Source: Planctomycetota bacterium (GTDB lineage: Bacteria > Planctomycetota > Planctomycetia > Isosphaerales > Isosphaeraceae). Taken from it: a DNA stretch of 64,000 nt. Shown piece after piece: positions 54,355 to 62,883 of the stretch (position 1 is its first letter; each line of letters opens with the position of its first letter). The stretch spans positions 1 to 64,000 of the forward strand of contig JAJYWB010000030.1 in the NCBI GenBank assembly GCA_021791715.1, written 5' to 3'. Below the pieces are notes generated by a model. That model had not been told where the DNA came from, searched no databases, and was given only the letters and a program-made list of their open reading frames with translations. The position numbers and the translations under genes are program-made.

Positions 54355-55461
54355 TTATCGTTGGAGCGCCCCGCGCATCAGCGCGGAGGGATCGTTTTTG
54401 ATCTTGGCGGCGAACACCTTGATATCGGCGACGACGGGTTTGAGGTTTTCCAGGAGCTCGGAGGCGCGGCTCGACATCCGGCTGAGGTTATCGTAAAGCT
54501 CGCGGTTCGTCACCAAGTTTTGCACCGTTCCGTTGGGGTTGAGCCTTCCCTTGCCGTCGCCGAGCGCCTCGGTCAGCAGGCCGACGTCGTAAACGACACG
54601 GTTGAGCCGAAAAAGGATCGTGCCGAACGCGGTCGTGGGGATGTGACGCGAATCGGCGCCAAGATCTTTAAGTAACGGTTCGACCGCGGAGAGATCCTGA
54701 TTGAGCTTCGCCGAGACGGTGTCGAGTCGATCGATCGTCGCCTTCAGTTGAGCCTGCGCTTTGGGGTCGAGCACGCCGTTGAGCTTTTCGGAGATCTGGC
54801 GAAGGTTGGTGATCATCGGCTCGAAATCGCCGCCGCTTTTTTTGAACACTTGATCAAAATTTTCCGCGAGCGACCCGACGCGCGTCCCGGTCGATTTCCA
54901 GGTATCAAGAAATTCACCTACGTTTTGGAGTTTTTTGGTGAGATCCATGATTCCCTCGGCGGCGCCGCTGATCGAGTTGAGCGTTTCGCCGGCGCGTTCG
55001 AATGCGATCGTCGCGGCGGCGAGGGCGTTCGCGGGATCGGCGGCGACGGACCCCTGAATCAGCGGAGCGGTCCGCGGATTCGTTCCCATCTCGAGAAATC
55101 CCAAACCCTTGCCGGGCTGAAAATCAATGGATACGTCGCCGATGAGCGCCCGGCTGATCCTCGGGGTCGATCCCTCGCGGATCTTGAAATTGTGCTCGAT
55201 CGCGATCGTCACGATGACGCTGTCGGGATGTTTGGGATCGTCGTCGATATCGATCGAAGCGACCTCGCCGATGCGAATTCCGCTCTTCCGCACCGGAATT
55301 CCGACGCCGACCCCCGGCGCCTCGTCGTAACGCACCCTGATGTAGCGATTTTCTCGCAACAGCGAAGGCGTTTCGCCGAACCAAAAAAGCATCATCGTCA
55401 GCACCAAACCGGCGCCGATCACAAACAAGCCGATCCTAAACTGCATCACGCGTTCATTCAT
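54355..55461 (-). CDS. mlaD: MlaD/MCE-family lipid transport protein
   Basis: 368 residues from ATG 55461, with GAGGTCG upstream; the ORF is open back to 55575. One membrane anchor near the start (QFRIGLFVIGAGLVLTMMLFWF) leads to the MCE domain: YIRVRYDEAPGVGVGIPVRKSGIRIGEVASIDID. The long C-terminal half is helical, with coiled-coil-like stretches (SGAAEGIMDLTKKLQNVGEFLDTWKSTGT). MCE rings carry lipids between membranes. It ends the mlaE-mlaF-mlaD cluster, 137 bases after mlaF. Confidence 0.93.
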   Translation of the reverse strand: MNERVMQFRIGLFVIGAGLVLTMMLFWFGETPSLLRENRYIRVRYDEAPGVGVGIPVRKSGIRIGEVASIDIDDDPKHPDSVIVTIAIEHNFKIREGSTPRISRALIGDVSIDFQPGKGLGFLEMGTNPRTAPLIQGSVAADPANALAAATIAFERAGETLNSISGAAEGIMDLTKKLQNVGEFLDTWKSTGTRVGSLAENFDQVFKKSGGDFEPMITNLRQISEKLNGVLDPKAQAQLKATIDRLDTVSAKLNQDLSAVEPLLKDLGADSRHIPTTAFGTILFRLNRVVYDVGLLTEALGDGKGRLNPNGTVQNLVTNRELYDNLSRMSSRASELLENLKPVVADIKVFAAKIKNDPSALMRGALQR

Positions 55462-55598
55462 GATCGACCTCGATATCGGCTGAAACGAATACGACGGCTT
55501 TCCCCGCCCGCGACGCCGCGACGAACGTATCGCCCGCCCGGGCTCGACGACGCGGAATCGCGCGGCGCGCATCATTATCCATTATTTTCTTTATGTTT

Positions 55599-56450
55599 TT
55601 ATGAATTATCGGAACCATTGCTCATTTCTTTCAGGCGTTCGCCGGCCTCGCCGCGGACGAATTGACGAACGCGTAGGTCCGGATGCGTTTCCATCGCGTC
55701 GGGATCGCCGTCGTAAATAATTTGAGGTTCGCCCGGTTTCAGCCTGGCGTGGGGGTAAAGCATGACGACCCGGTCGGCGACTTTGACGACCGTCTTCATG
55801 TCGTGGGTGACGACGACTCCCGTCACATGTTTGGCGCGCTGCGTTTGGAGGATCAGTTCGTTGATCACGTCGCTCATGATCGGGTCGAGTCCCGTCGTCG
55901 GCTCGTCGTAGAGCATGACCTCGGGGTCGAGAGCGAGAGCCCGCGCCAGGCCGACCCGCTTACGTTGGCCCCCCGAAAGCTCGGCGGGTTTTTTGAACTC
56001 GATTCCGGAAGGCAAACCGACCTCGTGGAGCCGATCGTCGACGAGCTTTTTCAGCTCGGCGGGGTTGAGCGGAAGGCCGTGCTCGCGCGGCCCGAACGCG
56101 ACGTTATCGAAGATCGTCATGCTGTCGAAAAGAGCCGCCATCTGGAACAAAAAGCCGAACCGCAGCCGCGTCCGGCTCATCTCAAAATCGCCGAGCCCCG
56201 CGAGATCGACTCCGTCGAACAAAACGACCCCCGAACTCGGTTGAAGCAATCCAATAATCAACTTAAGTAGAACCGTTTTGCCGCAGCCGCTCTCGCCGAT
56301 CACGCAAACCGTTTCGCCGCGACGAATCGTCAGATCGATATCCTGCAACACGACGTGGCGGCGAAACCGCATCGAGATCCGTTTGAGCTCGATGATCGGC
56401 TCGCCGGCTCGCGCGATCGAGGGATTCTTTTGAGTTAATGTTTCGTTCAT
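55599..56450 (-). CDS. mlaF: ABC transporter ATPase MlaF
   Basis: 283 residues from ATG 56450, overlapping the mlaE stop as ATGA. All ABC ATPase motifs are present: Walker A GESGCGKTVLLKLI, Q-loop FQMAALFDSM, signature LSGGQRKRVGLARALALDPEVM, Walker B LYDEPTTGLDP and the switch His of VVTHDMKT. Powers lipid transport by the MlaE permease. The ORF is open back to 56615, but that part lies inside mlaE in another frame. Confidence 0.96.
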   Translation of the reverse strand: MNETLTQKNPSIARAGEPIIELKRISMRFRRHVVLQDIDLTIRRGETVCVIGESGCGKTVLLKLIIGLLQPSSGVVLFDGVDLAGLGDFEMSRTRLRFGFLFQMAALFDSMTIFDNVAFGPREHGLPLNPAELKKLVDDRLHEVGLPSGIEFKKPAELSGGQRKRVGLARALALDPEVMLYDEPTTGLDPIMSDVINELILQTQRAKHVTGVVVTHDMKTVVKVADRVVMLYPHARLKPGEPQIIYDGDPDAMETHPDLRVRQFVRGEAGERLKEMSNGSDNS

Positions 56451-57295
56451 ATAAGATTCGCCGAATCGGGCCAGATCGCGTTGTAAGCGGTGTTCCAAAA
56501 AATGCCGATCGTGAAATCGAGAAACAAAATGGCGATAAACGAATAAACGAACGCCTCGGTCGCGGCCCTCCCCACCCCCTCGGCGCCCGCCTTCGAATGA
56601 AATCCGCGGTGGCAACTGATCAACGCGATCGCCGCTCCGAAAAAATAACTTTTAAACACGCCCGCCAGTAAATCTAAAGCGCCTACATATTCTCTTGAAT
56701 GCAACCAATAATGATAAGCGTCCACCTTAAGGAGCTGCGTGCTCACCACGGCGCCGCCGATCACCCCCATGAAATCGGCCATCAGCGTTAAAAGCGGAAT
56801 GAGCAAAAAGCACGCCAGAAATCGAGGCGTGACGAGAAAGAAAATCGGGTTCGTCCCCAGCGCCGCGAGCGCGTCGATTTGCTCGGTGACGCGCATCGTT
56901 CCCAGTTCGGCGGCCATCGACGACCCAACCCGCCCCGCGAGCATCGTCGCGGCGAGCACGGGCCCCAACTCTTTGACGAGCGAGATGTTGATCACCGAGC
57001 CGAGCCGAGTCGCAAGCCCCATCAACTCAAACTGACTGTACGCCTGAACCGCTAAAACCATGCCGATGAACGTCCCCGTGATCGCGACGACGGGGAAGCT
57101 CGAGACGCCGATCGTGTAAAAAATCGGCACCAGGACCGACCAGCGGGGCGCGCGGCGGAACATCCAACCGAACGCTTGCAGCGAGAAATGAGCCATCGCG
57201 CCGAACTCGGCGACGAACTCGAACGTTTGCTCACCGATTCGCGCGATCGGCGAAACCGTTCCGTTCGTGTCTGTGGCCGCGTTGACCGACGACAT
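56447..57295 (-). CDS. mlaE: Lipid transport permease MlaE
   Basis: 282 residues. The MlaE/YrbE family pattern is clear: PIFYTIGVSSFPVVAITGTFIGMVLAVQ, LGSVINISLVKELGPVLAATMLAGRVGSSMAAELGTMRVTEQIDALAALGTNP (read in parts) and PRFLACFLLIPLLTLMADFMGVIGG. About five membrane segments. It forms the inner-membrane part of an MCE transporter with MlaF and MlaD downstream. First gene of the cluster. Confidence 0.96.
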   Translation of the reverse strand: MSSVNAATDTNGTVSPIARIGEQTFEFVAEFGAMAHFSLQAFGWMFRRAPRWSVLVPIFYTIGVSSFPVVAITGTFIGMVLAVQAYSQFELMGLATRLGSVINISLVKELGPVLAATMLAGRVGSSMAAELGTMRVTEQIDALAALGTNPIFFLVTPRFLACFLLIPLLTLMADFMGVIGGAVVSTQLLKVDAYHYWLHSREYVGALDLLAGVFKSYFFGAAIALISCHRGFHSKAGAEGVGRAATEAFVYSFIAILFLDFTIGIFWNTAYNAIWPDSANLI

Positions 57296-57502
57296 GCGAA
57301 CTCCGTTCCCAGGCTAAACTTGGGCGGCTCGGCGAACCCGCCGTGCGTTCCGTCGACCCGACATCCGTGCGGATCACACTCATTGTGAGGTTTCTCGTCA
57401 AATTGACAAGGCCGACTCGGGTCGATATCGGCCGCGCGCCGCCGGCCTTGATCGTCGGCGCGCGACCGAATTCAAAGGTTTTCACAGCCGAAACGCCGAG
57501 AA

Positions 57503-59077
57503 TCACGCCTTTTTGGCGAGATCGCCGGGCGATTTCTCGGGGACTTCGTCGGACGTGTAATCGAACCACTTGGGATCGAATTCGATCCGACGCTTCTGCC
57601 GCATCGCCAGGTTGCTTGTGAGCGCGATCACCGCGTCGGCGAGCGCCACCTCGCCGCGACACCGAGGCTGATGCTCGGCGTCTTCGTGATAATTCGAGGG
57701 ATCGCCGTGCCGCACGCAATACGCGAAATGCTCGAGCTCCTCGCGATATCCCCGCGAAGGCGTGGACGTGGCCAAGCCCCCCAACGAAGCCGCGACGCTC
57801 GGCCCCGCGGCGCTCGGGCTCGTTTCGATCACGGGCTTGCCCCCCTGTTTCTCGATCGTGATCGAGGTGGAAGCCGGAGGGGTCGACTTGCCGTTGGGAT
57901 CGGGCTCTTTATAGAGCATCAAATCGGCCTCGCCTTCGACGATCATCGTTCCCTTCGATCCCATCACCTCCTCGCCGTAGTTCTCGAATCGATTCGTCGA
58001 AATCGACGAATATGTTACCACGACGTGATCCTTCTCGGCCTTGCCGGGGAACTCGAACGAAACGAACACGTGGTCGTCGACCTCGCGGCCGTCCTGATAA
58101 AAGAACGTCCCGCCGATCCCCGTCACCGCGAACGGATGCTTCTTGCCCAGGAAAATCGAGCACGCGTCGAGCTGATGGCTGCCGAGTTCGGCCATCAAAC
58201 CCGCCCCGGTTCGATTGTAAAGCCGCCAACGGATCAACTCGTCCAGGCTCTTATATCCGTATTTGGCGAAATCGACGTTCATGTCTTCCTTGGGCGTATC
58301 GGGCTTCCACGAGTCGTAATAAAGAATGTTCCCCTTGTCGTCGCGTTGATAAACGGGTTCTCCCGTCTTGGAATCGTACATGAGCTTGCCGTTCTTATCC
58401 TTCTGGATGCGGGGAACGGCGTTGTTGCGATGCCAAAGCGCGCGAATGTGGCGGATCTCGCCGAGCATCCCCTCCTGGACGAGGAAGTTCGCGTTGTCGT
58501 AAAGCGCCGAGTAATGGCGTTGATGACCGATCGCGAGCAGACGATTCGTTTGCCGCGCGACGCGACACATCTCTTTACATTCGGTAACCGAATGCGCCAT
58601 CAGCTTTTCACAAAAAACATGTTTGCCGGCCTTCATCGCGTCAATCGCGATCGGGGCGTGCAGCCAAAGCGGCAGGGCGATCACGACGACCTCGACGTCG
58701 GGGTCGGCGAAAACCTCTTTGGCGTCGGCGTATTTTTTGAGCTTCTTCACGTCGTCGGGGGTGTATTGCTTGTGCGCCAGGAATTCGCGTTCGGCGCGCG
58801 CCTGTTGGCTGGGCCGGATATCGCAATATCCGATGTAATTGAGATAATCACGATTGTGTTCGTGGATCATCGCCTGGCAACCCTCGTTGCCGGTGCCGAT
58901 GATCGCGGCGCGGACGGGGTCTTTGATCGCCTTGTATTTGAAGTAATACGCGCCCGTCGCTCCGGCGCCCACCCCCGCCGCGGCGGCGCCGATCAAAAAA
59001 TCGCGTCGTGAGAGCCCCAAGGCCGCGTTCGCGTTGTTTCGCCCCAGAGCTCGCTGTTCGGGTGTCAGGGTCGTCAT
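57503..59077 (-). CDS. Gfo/Idh/MocA oxidoreductase with Tat signal
   Basis: 524 residues from ATG 59077 (an in-frame ATG at 59110 is possible). A twin-arginine signal is visible (LSRRDFLIGAAAAGVGAGATG). The Rossmann part starts VRAAIIGTGNEGCQAMIHEH, followed by GYCDIRPSQQ, VVVIALPLWLHAPIAIDAMKAGKHVFCEKLMAHS (the EK motif of the family) and AIGHQRHYSALYDNANFL. Members use NAD(P) on sugars or inositols; planctomycetes have many exported copies. The substrate is unknown. It follows the DoxX-like gene by about 170 bases on the same strand. Confidence 0.93.
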   Translation of the reverse strand: MTTLTPEQRALGRNNANAALGLSRRDFLIGAAAAGVGAGATGAYYFKYKAIKDPVRAAIIGTGNEGCQAMIHEHNRDYLNYIGYCDIRPSQQARAEREFLAHKQYTPDDVKKLKKYADAKEVFADPDVEVVVIALPLWLHAPIAIDAMKAGKHVFCEKLMAHSVTECKEMCRVARQTNRLLAIGHQRHYSALYDNANFLVQEGMLGEIRHIRALWHRNNAVPRIQKDKNGKLMYDSKTGEPVYQRDDKGNILYYDSWKPDTPKEDMNVDFAKYGYKSLDELIRWRLYNRTGAGLMAELGSHQLDACSIFLGKKHPFAVTGIGGTFFYQDGREVDDHVFVSFEFPGKAEKDHVVVTYSSISTNRFENYGEEVMGSKGTMIVEGEADLMLYKEPDPNGKSTPPASTSITIEKQGGKPVIETSPSAAGPSVAASLGGLATSTPSRGYREELEHFAYCVRHGDPSNYHEDAEHQPRCRGEVALADAVIALTSNLAMRQKRRIEFDPKWFDYTSDEVPEKSPGDLAKKA

Positions 59078-59249
59078 GGCTCGCTCGATTCTCTCATTAA
59101 CAAAGTTCAATCGGTCTCGAATCGCGCCGGGTACGCCCCGGCCCCGGGGATCTCATTCATCGTATCGAGTCGATCGGCGATCGAACACTCCCGCGCGTCG
59201 ACTCTCGCGTTCACTCCGCGACGAAACGTCGCCGTTTGATCCTCAACGA

Positions 59250-60203
59250 TCATCGAGAGTCCTCCTCGACCGCGGCGGGTCGCGACTTCGCCCCCAAAAT
59301 CGCGTCGACGCCGAACCAACGCCCCGTCGGCAGGCTCATAATCGCCAAACACGCGATCAACTCGATTAAGTTCTTGTTCACATACAAATAATGCCCCTCG
59401 GACATCGGACTTTGCGGCAAACCCGGCCAGGGGGGCGAACTGAGATAAACAAGCGTGAGGAACACCGCCGCCGAAAACGCCGAAAGCCGCGTCAAAAAAC
59501 CGAAAATCAAGCCGATCCCGATCGCCGCCAAACCGTACATCGTCAGCTTGTCGATCAGCGGAGTCATCCCCTTGTCGGGGGCGTAAGAACCCGCCTTCTC
59601 GATCTGCTCGGGTGTCGCGATCGCGTTCCATTGATCGCGCAACGATCGCGATAAACCGTCGACATACCCGAGCAGCTCCCCCTTGGTCGATTGAATCTCG
59701 CTCCACGCGCTCTTCATCCAGTCGCTCTTGCGCGTAAATCCCTTGGCGGCCGCCGAATCGACGCGATAATTATCGAGTTTATGAAAATATTCCGCGATCT
59801 TACGCTTGTTGTCGGAATCCTCGAACCACGCGTCGGCCTTGCTTTCGGTTTGGGTAAGAGCCTCCGCGGCGCGCTTGCCTTGCTCGGCGTCGAAACCGAA
59901 TTTCTCGGTCACGCGGTCGAGCTCGGTTTTCCAAGCCTTGGAAAGCTTGGCGTGATCGAGCGCGTCGCGACCGTCGGGGTCGAGATCTCCCGCGAGCTTG
60001 CGAAAATACGGACCGAGCGGTCCCGTCGCGTTCTTCAGATAACCCGCCGACGAGAACGAAGGCTCGTCGCCTCCGGCGCCCGATTGAATCTTCCAAGCCC
60101 CCTCGTAAAAGAAGTGCCAGCCGATCGCCAGCCGGAGCAAAACCAAGAAAAACACCGCGGCGAACCCCGGCGACCGACGTTGATTCGTTTCCACATGCGT
60201 CAT
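59250..60203 (-). CDS. DoxX-family membrane protein
   Basis: 317 residues. A first membrane segment (FAAVFFLVLLRLAIGWHFFYEGAWKI) carries the DoxX pattern. A soluble helical insert of about 160 residues with many charges follows. The rest of the DoxX fold (MYGLAAIGIGLIFGFLTRLSAFSAAVFLTLVYLS, and NKNLIELIACLAIMSLPTGRWFGVDAIL, each read as blocks) closes the protein. DoxX-type proteins are linked to thiosulfate-quinone or other redox roles, not settled here. It overlaps apbE by 4 bases. Confidence 0.85.
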   Translation of the reverse strand: MTHVETNQRRSPGFAAVFFLVLLRLAIGWHFFYEGAWKIQSGAGGDEPSFSSAGYLKNATGPLGPYFRKLAGDLDPDGRDALDHAKLSKAWKTELDRVTEKFGFDAEQGKRAAEALTQTESKADAWFEDSDNKRKIAEYFHKLDNYRVDSAAAKGFTRKSDWMKSAWSEIQSTKGELLGYVDGLSRSLRDQWNAIATPEQIEKAGSYAPDKGMTPLIDKLTMYGLAAIGIGLIFGFLTRLSAFSAAVFLTLVYLSSPPWPGLPQSPMSEGHYLYVNKNLIELIACLAIMSLPTGRWFGVDAILGAKSRPAAVEEDSR

Positions 60204-61390
60204 TTTGATCGTCCCGATCCCGTCCCCTCAAGGTCGCACGCCTCGACGCGACTTTGATGAGATTGCTTGTTGATCTTTTTCAATTGACGAGAGCCTCGCA
60301 CGAGCCAGGGCGCCGTCGGGTCGTCTTCATATTCGTCGCCTCGAAGGCCGATCGCAACGACCTTGGGTAACGATTTGGGAGTTCCCGCCGCGACGAACAC
60401 CGCGGCGACCCCGGGATGCTTGTCGATATACGCCTCGGTCGCGTCGACTCCCAACAAATAAAACGCCGTCGAGAGCGCGTCGGCTTCGGTCGCGGTCGGC
60501 GCGATCACCGTCACGCTCGCGGGCCCCGACGCGGGCTCTCCCGTTCGAGGATCGATGATGTGTCCGAAAACACGACCGTCGACCTCGAACCGCTGGAACT
60601 CGTCGCCCGAGGAACCGAGCCCTCGATTGCGCAACCGCAACACCCCGAGCGGACGCTCCGGATCAAATGGATTACGAACCGAAACGTCCCAACCCGATCC
60701 CAATCGACCGGGCGGAGAACCGAGCGCGAAGAGGCTCGAACGACCGCCGTGCACGATCGCCCCCGTCGGCCACCAATGCCGCCTCACCTCGCCGATCGCG
60801 TCGTCGATCGCGTAACCCTTGCCGATACTCCCCAAATTGAGCGAAACGCCCCGCCGATCAAACGCAATCGTACGCCGTTCGGAATCAAGCGTCACATGCC
60901 GATATCCCGTTTTCGCCTTGGCGTCGGCGAGCGTCGCGTCGTCCGGAACGCGTCTCGGCCCCCTGAAAAAACCCCACGCGACCGAAAGCGCTCCCGTCGT
61001 GACGTCGTAAGCGCCCCCTGTCTCCTCCGAAATCTTGAACGCTCGAACGAGCAGTTCAAATACATCGTGCTCGATCGGCGTCGGACCAAGATGCGCACGC
61101 GCGTTGATCATACTCAATTCGGAATCGTCGCGATAAACCGTCAGTCGACTCTCTAAAACGTCGACGCGATCGAGCGTCCGTTCGATCAAACCCGCCGCGC
61201 CGGGAACGTTCGCCCCCAGCTTGATCTCGAAATAAGACCCCATCGCGCGACGCCGGCCGACGATCAGATCGGTCGAACCCGCGCCTCCGCCCACTCGATC
61301 GAACCCCGGCGATCGTCGCGAAAAACGATCGACCGCGCCGCGCAATCGAAACGCGTCGCGCCGATTCCATTTTTGTCGATCAATCGCCAT
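60200..61390 (-). CDS. apbE: FAD:protein FMN transferase (ApbE)
   Basis: 396 residues from ATG 61390. ApbE attaches FMN to Thr or Ser in partner flavoproteins outside the cytoplasm. Family segments: RRAMGSYFEIKLG, ESRLTVYRDDSELSMINAR, GGAYDVTTGALS, SLNLGSIGKGYAIDDAI, HGGRSSLFALG, HIIDPRTGEPA and TEADALSTAFYLLG. The N terminus has NRRDAF, weakly like a Tat signal, but no good hydrophobic run. A perfect 20-base palindrome lies 23-42 bases upstream of the start. First gene of apbE-doxX. Confidence 0.93.
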   Translation of the reverse strand: MAIDRQKWNRRDAFRLRGAVDRFSRRSPGFDRVGGGAGSTDLIVGRRRAMGSYFEIKLGANVPGAAGLIERTLDRVDVLESRLTVYRDDSELSMINARAHLGPTPIEHDVFELLVRAFKISEETGGAYDVTTGALSVAWGFFRGPRRVPDDATLADAKAKTGYRHVTLDSERRTIAFDRRGVSLNLGSIGKGYAIDDAIGEVRRHWWPTGAIVHGGRSSLFALGSPPGRLGSGWDVSVRNPFDPERPLGVLRLRNRGLGSSGDEFQRFEVDGRVFGHIIDPRTGEPASGPASVTVIAPTATEADALSTAFYLLGVDATEAYIDKHPGVAAVFVAAGTPKSLPKVVAIGLRGDEYEDDPTAPWLVRGSRQLKKINKQSHQSRVEACDLEGTGSGRSK

Positions 61391-61412
61391 GTTCAAGCTC
61401 TAGAATATTTAT

Positions 61413-61432
61413 ATCCAGATAAATATCTGGAT
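61413..61432. promoter_or_regulatory. Operator-like palindrome before apbE
   Basis: ATCCAGATA, two bases (AA), then TATCTGGAT: a perfect 9-bp inverted repeat 23-42 bases before the apbE ATG, in an AT-rich patch of otherwise GC-rich DNA. Size and position suit a dimeric repressor or activator site. Confidence 0.55.
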
Positions 61433-61591
61433 CGAAACCGACCCCGCGGTCGGCTTGGGTCGTTCGGTAATCGAAAGCGGGCGGGCTCCTGGATTATATC
61501 CGACGGCTCGCCCGCCGCGTAGGGGCTCGATCGAGTCGATCCGAAATCGATCGAGGATCGAGGATCGAGGATCGAAGTTCGCGACGGGCGA

Positions 61592-62695
61592 TCACTTCTC
61601 CACGGGGGACCAAAGCTTCACATACTCGACGCCCCCTCCCGCGGCGAGCGTCTTGCCGTCGGGCGAATAAGAAAGGCCGTGAACGGGATACGTGTGCTTC
61701 TGAAGCTCGGCGATCTCGTCTCCCGTCGCGGTGTTCCAAAGCCGAACCGAACCGTCGAGATCCCCCGCGGCGAGCGCACGCCCCCTGGGCGAATACGAAA
61801 GCGACGCGATCGGAGCGTCTCGCTTGAAAAGCGTCAATCGATCCTGCGAATCGGCCAAATTCCAGATCCGAACCGAACCGTCGACGCTGCTCGAAGCGAT
61901 CTCATGACCCGACGGATCAAAAGCGACCGTCGTCACCGCGGCGCGATGCCCCCACAGCGTTTTCTCGAGCCGACCCGAAGCCGCGTCCCAAACCATCACA
62001 TTATTATCCCAGCTTCCCGAGGCGACTGTCTTGCCGTCGGGCGAAAACTTGACGGAAGAAATCTCCCCCAGATGCCCGCGGAGTTCGTGTCGAGCCTTCC
62101 CCGAGGCGACATCCCAAAGAATGACCGTCGTATCTTTACTTCCCGATGCGAGCGTCTTGCCGTCGGGCGAATACGAGACCGACCAAACCTCGCCCGAATG
62201 GCCGTGAAACACCCCTTTTTCGGCGTGCGTGGCGAGATCCCAAAGCCGCACGGTCTGATCGGTGCTTCCCGTCGCGAGCGTTTTACCGTCGGGCGAAAAA
62301 GCGACCCCCCAAACCTCTCCCATATGCCCTTCGAGCGTCGTCTTCAGCTCGCCCGAATGCGCATCCCAAAGCCGAACCGTACCGTCGTGGCTCGTCGTCG
62401 CGATCGTGCCGCTATCCGCCGAAAACGCGAGATAATAAATCGCCACGCGACGCACCGCGTTCAAATTCTTGGGCAACGTTGCGCGAACCTTCCAGTGCGC
62501 GACCGGTCCTCCGTGCGCCGCCGCGGCGTGGGGTTGCCCTTGAGCTCCCGTCGCGTGCGAAGCCGGCGGTATCGAGCCGGCTTGGCCCTGCGCACGCGAC
62601 CCCGCCGAATTGCCGACTCCCCACGCGACCGCGACGCCGATCGCGAGTACAATGAATTCGATCGATCGAAAAACGGATCGGGGCGATCGTGACAT
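61592..62695 (-). CDS. Exported WD40-repeat protein
   Basis: 367 residues from ATG 62695, with GAGGAG upstream. A signal-like start (SIEFIVLAIGVAVAWGVG) and a Gly/Ala/His-rich linker precede seven WD40 repeats that can close one propeller. Examples are VWGVAFSPDGKTLATGS with TVRLWD, ISSVKFSPDGKTVASGS with NVMVWD and VHGLSYSPDGKTLAAGG with YVKLW. It is probably a periplasmic or surface protein-interaction platform; no enzyme domain is attached. It lies upstream of apbE on the same strand, about 200 bases apart. Confidence 0.88.
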   Translation of the reverse strand: MSRSPRSVFRSIEFIVLAIGVAVAWGVGNSAGSRAQGQAGSIPPASHATGAQGQPHAAAAHGGPVAHWKVRATLPKNLNAVRRVAIYYLAFSADSGTIATTSHDGTVRLWDAHSGELKTTLEGHMGEVWGVAFSPDGKTLATGSTDQTVRLWDLATHAEKGVFHGHSGEVWSVSYSPDGKTLASGSKDTTVILWDVASGKARHELRGHLGEISSVKFSPDGKTVASGSWDNNVMVWDAASGRLEKTLWGHRAAVTTVAFDPSGHEIASSSVDGSVRIWNLADSQDRLTLFKRDAPIASLSYSPRGRALAAGDLDGSVRLWNTATGDEIAELQKHTYPVHGLSYSPDGKTLAAGGGVEYVKLWSPVEK

Positions 62696-62883
62696 GACGG
62701 CTCGACTCCTCATGAATTCCGGGGAAACACAAAAACGACCTGCTTCGGCGCCCGCCGACGAAGGTCGCGACGAGAAACGATCGAATCGGCGTAAATCCCT
62801 CCAACGCCGCTCGACCCCTCGACGCCCCCGACGGCCGGCTTGTACAAACATCTTCGAGTATCGAGTCGTTTAAGGGAAGAGGC

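Noticed and set aside
57671-59011. 446-codon plus-strand ORF opposite the Gfo/Idh/MocA gene
   Set aside because: Antisense shadow of a well-supported gene.
61679-62692. 337-codon plus-strand ORF opposite the WD40 gene
   Set aside because: Its repeated pattern only mirrors the WD40 repeats on the other strand.
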